10,390 nucleotides of DNA, taken from positions 1 to 10,390 of the forward strand of contig JBIJCW010000065.1 of assembly GCA_044344495.1 (NCBI GenBank), in the 5' to 3' direction. This document shows, piece by piece, positions 1-6,189 of the stretch. The stretch comes from CAZDUS01 sp044344495. Its GTDB lineage: Bacteria > Verrucomicrobiota > Kiritimatiellia > CAIKKV01 > CAITUY01. Made by a program: the position numbers and the translations under genes. Every line of letters begins with the position of its first letter. Position 1 is the first letter of the stretch. Below the pieces are notes generated by a model that ran no database searches, was not told the DNA's origin, and saw nothing but the letters and a program-made list of their open reading frames with translations.

Positions 1-1161
1 GAGAAGAGTATTGATTTCTTCCGGCTCTTACCCCTGACCGCAAAACAGAAGATCGGCGGCATTCTGCTGGGACGCAATCTGGTGGTTCTGGGTCTGGCAA
101 TCGTCAACACACTGGCTCTATCCGTCTGTTCGCTGGCCAAGAGTGTAGATGGCAGACTCCTCATGGAGTTCCTTGCCTTCTCCTGGGCCGGGGGCATCGC
201 CGTCATGCTATGTGCGCTTCTATCGGCCACGTACGAACGCCGCGGCCGAATGACCTCCGGACCCGTCCTCGTAATCATCCTGTCTGTCTTTTTCCTCCCA
301 TATGCGATCGGAATAGCCGCTAATTGGCACCAGATGTTTCCCAACGGCGCTTTCATATACTTCTTTGGATGGCAACTCCGCCTCTTTGTCTTCTTGACTC
401 TTTTTGCCCTCTATTTCACGGCGTGGATGGTCATTGGAATCGTCCGCCGGTTCGAGAACGAGCGGGGCCCCCTCTTCACCCCCACAGGCGCGATTGGATG
501 TCTGGTTGGCGCAGAAATTATTGCTATGGGATTGGCCTGGAAACATCTTCACAATGGTACTGTGGCTTTTGTTCCATTCTGGCTCGGAACCGGGAGCGTT
601 GCTCTCACCATCGTGTTCGGCAGCCTGCGCAGCTGGGACGACTACAGCGAAACCTACAGTCGGACATTGAAAAGACCCGGTCTCACCATTGCCAACCTCT
701 CCAATATGACTGTCGGATTCGGTTTGATACTACTTTGGTCGGCGTCTGCCTGCGGGGTGAACATCCTGGCCGGGATCCCAATTCCGTTTGGGGCTATCGT
801 TGTTCTGGCCACATACGCCTTGGTCTTCGTTACCTTGATGGAATTCGGCGTAACCTATACTCCGCTCACAACGCGGGTCTACTTGCTGGCTGGCTTCGTA
901 GCGGGACTTCACTGCATTCTCCCGTTAATCCTGGCGGGCATCATGGATTCACACACACCCATGCTTTACAGCCCTTTCGGTTATGTCATTGCCATCTGCG
1001 GCGCCGAGAAGACATCCGCCGCACCCGTCTTGGTCAATGCGGCACTGGTAATCCTCTTCGGTCTTTTGGCTCACCGCCGATACCGAGTCATCACGGCGGC
1101 AGATATCCCTTTGTCCCCTGAACACCAAGCGCCAAGTAAGTCACGAACCGACAACTCGTGA
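1..1161 (+). CDS. ABC-2-type transporter permease, 5' partial
   Basis: The reading frame is open from base 1, so the gene begins upstream of the window; the GTG at 82 is only the first internal start-like codon. The visible 386 residues open with EKSIDFFRLLPLTAKQKIGG, which resembles the cytoplasmic coupling stretch of ABC-2 family permeases (typically E-K-G-T-x-D-F-L-R-L-T-P-L). About ten hydrophobic segments follow, separated by short Arg/Lys-rich loops, and the protein ends in a polar tail. It would be the membrane subunit of an ABC exporter whose ATPase should lie just upstream, outside the window. The stop codon overlaps the next gene's GTG start by four bases (1158-1161), which puts it at the head of the visible operon. 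The substrate cannot be read from sequence. The family call rests on the N-terminal motif and topology; the alternative is an unrelated polytopic membrane protein. Confidence 0.6.
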   Translation, partial: EKSIDFFRLLPLTAKQKIGGILLGRNLVVLGLAIVNTLALSVCSLAKSVDGRLLMEFLAFSWAGGIAVMLCALLSATYERRGRMTSGPVLVIILSVFFLPYAIGIAANWHQMFPNGAFIYFFGWQLRLFVFLTLFALYFTAWMVIGIVRRFENERGPLFTPTGAIGCLVGAEIIAMGLAWKHLHNGTVAFVPFWLGTGSVALTIVFGSLRSWDDYSETYSRTLKRPGLTIANLSNMTVGFGLILLWSASACGVNILAGIPIPFGAIVVLATYALVFVTLMEFGVTYTPLTTRVYLLAGFVAGLHCILPLILAGIMDSHTPMLYSPFGYVIAICGAEKTSAAPVLVNAALVILFGLLAHRRYRVITAADIPLSPEHQAPSKSRTDNS

Positions 1162-1913
1162 TCACCAATCCACACATTGCCCAAACGGTCCATTACCTGT
1201 TTGAATGGGTGGCCTTGGCCACAGGCCTGCTCGTCTATCGCGCCACGCGCACCCATGGCCGCAACGCCCCCTTGATTGCCCCCGGTTCATTCGCCACTGT
1301 TGCCGGCTGCCTGCTGGGTGCCGCCATCGGCAACAAACTGGCGTTTCTGGCCGATGATCCGAATCTGTGGACCGGCCTCGCCTCCAAGCCCGCCGTATGG
1401 CTCCAGGGACAATCCATCGTCGGCGCCTTGCTCGGAGGCTGGATCGGCGTCGAGATAGGCAAACGCATCGCCGGCAACGGTTCCCGCACCGGCGACGATT
1501 ACGTCGCCCCCATCCTCGCTGGCCTGATTATCGGTCGAATCGGCTGCTTCCTCGCCGGACTGCATGACGGCACCTATGGCCTCCCGACCCAACTCCCCTG
1601 GAGCGTCGACTTCGGCGACGGCATCCCGCGCCACCCAACCCAACTTTACGAATGCCTCCTGGCACTGCTCGCACTCATCACCTGGCCGCGCTGGCGCCTG
1701 CCTTTCTCCCACACTCCCGGACTGGCCTTCCGCGTCTTCATGCTGGGTTACCTCCTCTGGCGCATGGCCGTCGACATGCTCAAACCAATCCCCTACGCCT
1801 ACACATGGGGCTTGTCCGGCCTCCAGTGGATCTGTATCTTCGGCACATTGGCCATCCTATTCGGATTGTCCAGGGACCATTGGAGAACACAAGATGCCCA
1901 AAGCCAACGCTAA
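1158..1913 (+). CDS. Divergent Lgt-family (prolipoprotein diacylglyceryl transferase-like) membrane protein
   Basis: The 251-residue polytopic membrane protein carries recognisable Lgt-family landmarks: GRIGCF at about residues 126-131, HPTQLYE at about 155-161, and a GYLLWRMAVD segment near 197-206 matching the GYGAFRIIVE region of E. coli Lgt. Canonical Lgt moves diacylglycerol from phosphatidylglycerol to the lipobox Cys of prolipoproteins in the inner membrane. By eye, Arg143, Gly154, Tyr235 and Arg239 of E. coli Lgt are kept, but His103 aligns with Val (GQSIVG), Asn146 with Cys, Glu151 with Leu, and Glu243 with Asp. It is therefore probably a paralogous subfamily rather than the housekeeping enzyme. 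The start is a GTG overlapping the upstream TGA by four bases, with no clear Shine-Dalgarno, which suggests translational coupling. It lies two genes upstream of a Tes-like radical SAM enzyme, so a role on phospholipid or diacylglycerol substrates is plausible but inferred. Confidence 0.75.
   Translation: MITNPHIAQTVHYLFEWVALATGLLVYRATRTHGRNAPLIAPGSFATVAGCLLGAAIGNKLAFLADDPNLWTGLASKPAVWLQGQSIVGALLGGWIGVEIGKRIAGNGSRTGDDYVAPILAGLIIGRIGCFLAGLHDGTYGLPTQLPWSVDFGDGIPRHPTQLYECLLALLALITWPRWRLPFSHTPGLAFRVFMLGYLLWRMAVDMLKPIPYAYTWGLSGLQWICIFGTLAILFGLSRDHWRTQDAQSQR
1882..1885 (+). promoter_or_regulatory. Ribosome binding site fixing the lipoprotein start
   Basis: GGAG lies 8 bases before the ATG at 1894, inside the end of the Lgt-like gene. 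It supports this ATG over upstream in-frame starts such as the one at 1564, which would add a stretch of low-plausibility protein antiparallel to no known domain. Confidence 0.6.
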
Positions 1914-2613
1914 CACAAACCGCCATCCTTCGCCCTTCCTCCGAAGACTGGTTCTGCTGATCTGTTGCTCCGCCGCCGTGGGCGGACTCGGTTGCGCCAC
2001 ATGGCTCGCCACGTCCAAATCGAATCCCAACGCCTACAATCACTATAACAAGCCAATCTTAACGGACAGTATCTTTGCACTGGGCCGCCCCAACGAGGCA
2101 ATGGCCAGGAAAATCGGCAACACCAACGCCATCGCCTTCCTCGGAAAACAGCACACCTACCTGCTGGTCGAGGGCGGAACGCAACTGAACAACATCACCC
2201 GCGAGTTGGAAGGCGTGGCTTTGACGCTGGGAGACGCACGGGGCCAACTCTTTCTCAAACAGAAAACCGTTTGGGGCCGTGTTTCGCTACACTTCACCCC
2301 CGAAAAGGGAATCACACCGCCTGGAGTCACGACAAACAAGTTGCTGGCCATGGGATTCAAGGCCGACCGGCGCGGCGCATATAGCCTGACCGTACCGGTG
2401 AAAGGCGTGGTCTGTCCACCGGCAAAACTGGACAAGCCCTTGCTGAATGAACTCAGCACCGTCCGGACTGTTGCCTTCTTCAACCCGCCGGATTCCTCCC
2501 CGCCACCGGACTTGGAGAAATTCATTATCGTCCCCCTGGCCGTCGTCCTCGACCTGGCCTTGACGCCCGTGTATCTACTCGGCTTCCTGTCGTTTGCCAT
2601 CGGCGGGGGTTGA
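1894..2613 (+). CDS. Putative lipoprotein with hydrophobic C-terminus
   Basis: The protein has 239 residues. The frame is open far upstream, but that part only shadows the Lgt-like gene. The ATG at 1894 is preceded by GGAG at 1882-1885 with 8-base spacing and overlaps the previous gene by 20 bases. The N-terminus has a basic stretch (FLRR), a hydrophobic core LVLLICCSAAVGG and Cys34 in the context GLGC. This looks like a lipoprotein signal, but Gly rather than Leu stands at position -3, so the lipobox is imperfect. The middle (about 45-175) is a soluble domain that I cannot assign. The C-terminus (about 209-236) reads as a membrane-associating segment with PLAVVLDLALTPVYL, reminiscent of the short PxxxxxDxxxxP motif in YceK/YidQ (DUF1375)-type lipoproteins. 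It may be a client or partner of the adjacent Lgt-like protein. Function is unknown. Confidence 0.7.
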   Translation: MPKANANTNRHPSPFLRRLVLLICCSAAVGGLGCATWLATSKSNPNAYNHYNKPILTDSIFALGRPNEAMARKIGNTNAIAFLGKQHTYLLVEGGTQLNNITRELEGVALTLGDARGQLFLKQKTVWGRVSLHFTPEKGITPPGVTTNKLLAMGFKADRRGAYSLTVPVKGVVCPPAKLDKPLLNELSTVRTVAFFNPPDSSPPPDLEKFIIVPLAVVLDLALTPVYLLGFLSFAIGGG

Positions 2614-2628
2614 TCCTCAGCTCATCTC

Positions 2629-2634
2629 AAGGAG
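2629..2634 (+). promoter_or_regulatory. Ribosome binding site deciding the radical SAM start
   Basis: AAGGAG sits five bases before the GTG at 2640. The competing TTG at 2610 has only a G-run right against it. The GTG start leaves a 26-base gap after the lipoprotein gene instead of a four-base overlap. Confidence 0.6.
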
Positions 2635-2639
2635 TTCAC

Positions 2640-4037
2640 GTGGTCCCAGACACATTGCCACCTTCCACCTTGCCGGAACATGGCCGCTCCGGATTCCTGA
2701 TACTGGAAGCCACCACCAGCCTCTGCCCGCACTGCATGGAGCGTGTCAGCGCCGATATCACCGTCAGGAACCGGTCAGTTTATCTGCTCAAGCATTGCCC
2801 GATTCACGGCGAACAGGTTGAACTGCTGGAAAAGAACGCTGACTACTATCAGGCCCGTACCCTCTACGACAAACCCGGCACCGCCTCGAAACTTCAAACG
2901 CCATCCACCCGCGGTTGCCCCTTCGATTGCGGCCTCTGCCCGGAACACCGCCAGCACACCTGCATCGGCCTGATCGAAATCAACAGCGATTGCGAGCTTG
3001 CCTGTGTCGATTGCTACACCGGACATCACCCGGGCCGGACCCTGACGCTGGATGAGATCGGAGCCATGATGGATTTCTACCAGGACGCCGAGTCCGGCCG
3101 GGCGGAAGTGCTCCAGATCAGCGGCGGGGAACCCACCCGCCATCCACACATTCTGGACATCCTGCGAATGGCAAAGGATAAACACTTCAAATACATCTTA
3201 CTCAACACCAACGGCCTCCGAATCGCCGACGACCAGTCATTCGTCAATGAACTCGCCCGGTTTCTGCCTCGATTCGAAATCTATCTCCAGTTCGACGGGC
3301 TTGAATCAGATACCCACTGCCGCCTGCGCGGTCACGACCTGAGGGCAACCAAGGAAAAGGCCATCGCCAACCTGGCGGCCGCCGCTATTCCCATGACCCT
3401 CGTGGCAACGATCCAGAAACACGTCAACGACCACGAGATCGGCGCAATCCTGGAGTACGGGGCGCGCACCCCCTTCGTCCGCGGCGTCAACTACCAGCCT
3501 TTGGCGTTCTTCAAGAGCACCAACCCAACCAACCTCCTCAACCGCGTCACCCTCACCGAAATCCTTGAGCAAATCGAAGCTCAAACCAGAGGCGACTTCC
3601 GCCTTTCGGACTTTGTGCCCCTGCCGTGTAACGTCGAACGGGTGGCGTTAACCTTTTGCTACCGCGATGGCCGACAATTGGTGCCCATCACCAGACAGTT
3701 CAACGTACGTGACCACCTCCCCGTCATCAACAACACCTTCGCCTTCGATGCCGACGAGTATTTCGCCCAGTCCGCCGGCGAGTCCTCGCTCTGCCAGTGC
3801 ACCCGTCGACTTCTCGACCAACTGCGCCCCCTCCTCCCCAAGGCGTTCACCTCGCACACTGCAAACGAGAAAGCCATCCACTTCACCCGGAACATGTTCC
3901 GGATCAGCGTTTCGTCCTTTGTCGATATCTACAACTTTGACCTGCGCTCCATGCAAAAGGAGTGTGTCCACGTCATCACCCCCGACCTGCGACGCATCCC
4001 CTTCTCCGCCTACAACATGTTCCACAGGAAACCATGA
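2640..4037 (+). CDS. Radical SAM enzyme, tetraether lipid synthase (Tes)-like family
   Basis: The protein has 465 residues from the GTG at 2640. The N-terminal part holds a rubredoxin-like metal site, CPHC (29-32) and CPIHG (53-57). Next comes the family signature GCPFDCGLCPEHRQHTC (Cys93, 97, 100, 108), then the radical SAM CX3CX2C motif as CELACVDC (Cys118, 122, 125), and the SAM-binding GGEP at 162-165. This order is that of archaeal Tes (MJ0619 type), which joins lipid tails into membrane-spanning lipids by C-C bond formation, and of its bacterial relatives. The C-terminus keeps the family-like YNFDLRSMQKECVHVITPD and IPFSAYN stretches; the usual Cys of the latter (PFC, from memory) is Ser456 here. 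The enzyme would bind several Fe-S clusters and act at the membrane on a lipid or other hydrophobic substrate. A lipid role is inferred from family and from Lgt-like and methyltransferase-like neighbours. An in-frame TTG at 2610 overlaps the preceding stop but lacks a good Shine-Dalgarno. Confidence 0.85.
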   Translation: MVPDTLPPSTLPEHGRSGFLILEATTSLCPHCMERVSADITVRNRSVYLLKHCPIHGEQVELLEKNADYYQARTLYDKPGTASKLQTPSTRGCPFDCGLCPEHRQHTCIGLIEINSDCELACVDCYTGHHPGRTLTLDEIGAMMDFYQDAESGRAEVLQISGGEPTRHPHILDILRMAKDKHFKYILLNTNGLRIADDQSFVNELARFLPRFEIYLQFDGLESDTHCRLRGHDLRATKEKAIANLAAAAIPMTLVATIQKHVNDHEIGAILEYGARTPFVRGVNYQPLAFFKSTNPTNLLNRVTLTEILEQIEAQTRGDFRLSDFVPLPCNVERVALTFCYRDGRQLVPITRQFNVRDHLPVINNTFAFDADEYFAQSAGESSLCQCTRRLLDQLRPLLPKAFTSHTANEKAIHFTRNMFRISVSSFVDIYNFDLRSMQKECVHVITPDLRRIPFSAYNMFHRKP

Positions 4038-4678
4038 ATACCTTCCTTCGATTTTTTAAGCAATCCCCTCGCCCACCCGCCGACACTCTTCATCAGGTCG
4101 CATTCCTGATCATCAGCCTCTGCGTACTGGCCATCTTCTCCGCCGTGTTTGTGAACTTCATGGCCAGCCGCCGACATCAGGACGTGAAGAATGAAAAGAG
4201 AAGCCTCGTCGCCACCGGAACCATGACCCTCTTCTTTTTCTTCGTCTACACGCTCATCCACCGGCGGATCGGCACGGTCCCCATTGGCCAAGCGCCTCTC
4301 CAGTTCGGCATGGCTGTGATCGGCCTGAGCATCATCGTGTTCGGCTGCGCAGTCAACATCCTGGGCCGGCTGCACCTCGGAAAGAACTGGGCCAACCAAG
4401 CCACAATCTACAGGGATCAGAAACTGGTGGTCTCCGGTGTGTATGCGTTGGTACGCCACCCTCTCTATGCCTCCTTGATCTGGATGTTCTACGGGGCATG
4501 CCTCGTCTACGCCAACGTCGCCGCGTTCATGGCAACCTCACTGGTCTTCGTCCCGTTCATGCTCCACCGGGCACGACTGGAAGAGAATCTGCTGGCCAAA
4601 GAATTTGCTGACTATCCGGCGTACAGGCAACGCGTCGGCATGCTTGTTCCTAAGTTGTTCAAGGGAGAACCCATATGA
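4034..4678 (+). CDS. Isoprenylcysteine carboxyl methyltransferase / phospholipid methyltransferase-like membrane protein
   Basis: The protein has 214 residues. Hydrophobic segments lie at about 22-43, 62-77, 90-110 and 145-178. The C-terminal half carries the ICMT/PEMT family hallmarks: LGKNW near 115-119, GVYALVRHPLYA at 135-146, and the helix RLEENLLAKEFADYPAYRQR at 181-200 ending before a basic tail. Family members transfer a methyl group from SAM to lipid-embedded substrates such as prenylcysteine carboxylates or phosphatidylethanolamine; many bacterial homologues have no known substrate. The ATG at 4034 overlaps the radical SAM stop as ATGA, with AGGA eight bases upstream, and the track's longer frame upstream is a shadow of that gene. 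Its position directly after a Tes-like enzyme suggests methylation of a lipid or lipid-linked product. That substrate is inference. Confidence 0.82.
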   Translation: MNTFLRFFKQSPRPPADTLHQVAFLIISLCVLAIFSAVFVNFMASRRHQDVKNEKRSLVATGTMTLFFFFVYTLIHRRIGTVPIGQAPLQFGMAVIGLSIIVFGCAVNILGRLHLGKNWANQATIYRDQKLVVSGVYALVRHPLYASLIWMFYGACLVYANVAAFMATSLVFVPFMLHRARLEENLLAKEFADYPAYRQRVGMLVPKLFKGEPI

Positions 4679-5136
4679 CAGTGAACCAATGCACACCCAT
4701 TGACAAAGTCCCCATCCCGAAAGGCGCGTTTATCTTCTGCCGTTACACTATGGCCGCGCTTATCTGGTTGGCCTTCCTGCTAAAGATCAAGATCCTCGTG
4801 GCGGTTCTATTCATCATGCTGATACTCTCCGCCAGCCTGACCATCCGCCATGCGCCGCTGGTCTGGCTTTATACCGCAACACTTCACCGTTGGATCCGGA
4901 CCCCCGACGAGTACCTCAGCGTCGGCGGCATGCGCGTTGCCCATTCCATGGGTGCGGTGTTTGCGGCGCTTTGCCTTGTCTTCCTCTACAGCGGACATGA
5001 GCGCATCGGCTGGTGGCTGACCTTCGCCTATTGCGTGGTGAAGAGCATCTCGGCCATCTGGGCCTGCCCCGTCTATAAACTCTACGCCTGCATGAAGAGC
5101 GGCGACTGCTGCACGTTCCTGAAGCGGAAAACGTGA
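4675..5136 (+). CDS. Small four-helix membrane protein, DUF4395-like
   Basis: The protein has 153 residues. Hydrophobic segments lie at about 25-52, 60-70 (short), 88-106 and 111-132. The second half, RVAHSMGAVFAALCLVFL followed by a helix ending in WACPVYKLYAC, resembles the C-terminal half of DUF4395 membrane proteins, which end in a short Cys-containing tail. Here the cysteines are at 131, 139, 145 and 146. The start overlaps the preceding stop as ATGA, with GGGAG at 4663-4667 and seven-base spacing, so it belongs to the same operon and is its last gene. The paired cysteines could bind metal or exchange disulfides; that is speculation. No catalytic motif is visible. The gene converges on the next one with 15 bases between them. 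Confidence 0.65.
   Translation: MTVNQCTPIDKVPIPKGAFIFCRYTMAALIWLAFLLKIKILVAVLFIMLILSASLTIRHAPLVWLYTATLHRWIRTPDEYLSVGGMRVAHSMGAVFAALCLVFLYSGHERIGWWLTFAYCVVKSISAIWACPVYKLYACMKSGDCCTFLKRKT
5112..5135. other. Weak inverted repeat at convergent gene ends
   Basis: CACGTT (5112-5117) pairs with AACGTG (5130-5135), extended by CC/GG across a two-base bulge, at the very end of the DUF4395-like gene. There is no T-tract on either side, so it is not a standard intrinsic terminator. It is the only stem seen at the convergent junction. Confidence 0.25.
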
Positions 5137-5151
5137 CACCCCGCACCGGAC

Positions 5152-6189
5152 TCAGAACTCGATCATCGCCTTGACCACACCATCCCGATACCCGGCCACC
5201 ACGTCAAAGGCCTCACGGGTCTGCCGGAACGGGTACCGGTGCGTGACCATCACGCCAACATCCACCTCCCGGCGGGCAATCATGTCCAGGGTGGGTTGAA
5301 CACAATGGTTCTGGCGCCGGACATTCTGGATGCAAATCTCCTTGTGCCGTAACTTGTCGATCTTGAACGAAACCCGCTCCAGCGTCGGCGGAATGCCAAC
5401 CACCATCAACTTGCCCCCCGGCTTGAGCAGTTCAATCCCCTGATCCAGCGCCTCCTGTTGCCCGCAACACTCAAACACCACATCCAATTGCGCCGGCTCC
5501 TGCCGGACAATCTCCCCAACCACATCGCCCCGCAACGGATTACCAATCCAGTAGGCTCCCATCTTCCGCGCCAGATCCAGCCGGGAATCAATCTTGTCGG
5601 TGACGAACACGCGCCCCACCCCCTGCGCCCGGGCCGCCAGCATCACACTCAACCCGATCGGACCGCTCCCCAGGATCCCCACATTGGCACCACGCATCGG
5701 AATGGACCCCTTCACCGCATACACCCCAATCGCCAGCGGCTCGGAAAGAGCCGCTTCATCATCGCTGATCGACGGCGGCAAAGGAAAGCAACTGGTCTCC
5801 GGCATCACCATATATTCCGAAAGACACCCCTCCGCCTGTTTCGGACATCCCAGAAACCGCAACTTCCGGCAGGTGTGCGGACGTCCCGCCCGACACTGGT
5901 CACATCCCCAGCACGGCATGGCCGGCTCAATCGCCACACGGTCACCCGGCCTGACCTTGGTCACCCGCACCCCAACCGCCTTCACCACCCCGGCCCCCTC
6001 ATGCCCGACGCTAAACGGAAACTGCACCACCTGACTGCCGATCTTCCCTTCCGTGTAATAGTGCACATCGGACCCGCACACCCCTACCCGCGTCATCTGG
6101 ATCAGCACATCGGTGTCCTGCGTCACCGCAGGCGTGGGCACCTCGTGCATTTCCATCGCTCGTATCCCCGTCAGTCGCATGGCTTTCAT
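5152..6189 (-). CDS. Zinc-dependent polyol (sorbitol/L-iditol-like) dehydrogenase, MDR family
   Basis: The 345 residues match the normal length of medium-chain dehydrogenases. The catalytic zinc site is visible as Cys38 (GVCGSD), His63-Glu64 (GHE) and Glu150 (SEPLA). The structural zinc site is Cys93, 96, 99 and 107 (CX2CX2CX7C). The Rossmann motif GSGPIG is at 174-179, with Asp198 at the end of the second strand, which favours NAD over NADP. The sequence VGVCGSDVHYYTEGKIG closely resembles sorbitol dehydrogenases, so oxidation of a polyol or related secondary alcohol to a ketose is the best guess; the exact substrate is not determined. The ATG overlaps the upstream FAD oxidoreductase stop by four bases (6186-6189), with AGGA seven bases before the start. 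This coupling suggests the two enzymes serve one catabolic route. Confidence 0.9.
   Translation of the reverse strand: MKAMRLTGIRAMEMHEVPTPAVTQDTDVLIQMTRVGVCGSDVHYYTEGKIGSQVVQFPFSVGHEGAGVVKAVGVRVTKVRPGDRVAIEPAMPCWGCDQCRAGRPHTCRKLRFLGCPKQAEGCLSEYMVMPETSCFPLPPSISDDEAALSEPLAIGVYAVKGSIPMRGANVGILGSGPIGLSVMLAARAQGVGRVFVTDKIDSRLDLARKMGAYWIGNPLRGDVVGEIVRQEPAQLDVVFECCGQQEALDQGIELLKPGGKLMVVGIPPTLERVSFKIDKLRHKEICIQNVRRQNHCVQPTLDMIARREVDVGVMVTHRYPFRQTREAFDVVAGYRDGVVKAMIEF

Noticed and set aside
324..1121. A 265-codon open frame in another + frame inside the permease gene.
   Set aside because: It overlaps a ten-segment membrane protein whose stop is coupled to the next gene; the alternative frame has no membrane pattern or known motif.
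1564..1893. Extending the lipoprotein gene to the upstream in-frame ATG at 1564.
   Set aside because: That stretch lies within the Lgt-like gene in another frame, and would bury the signal peptide. The ATG at 1894 has a proper ribosome binding site.
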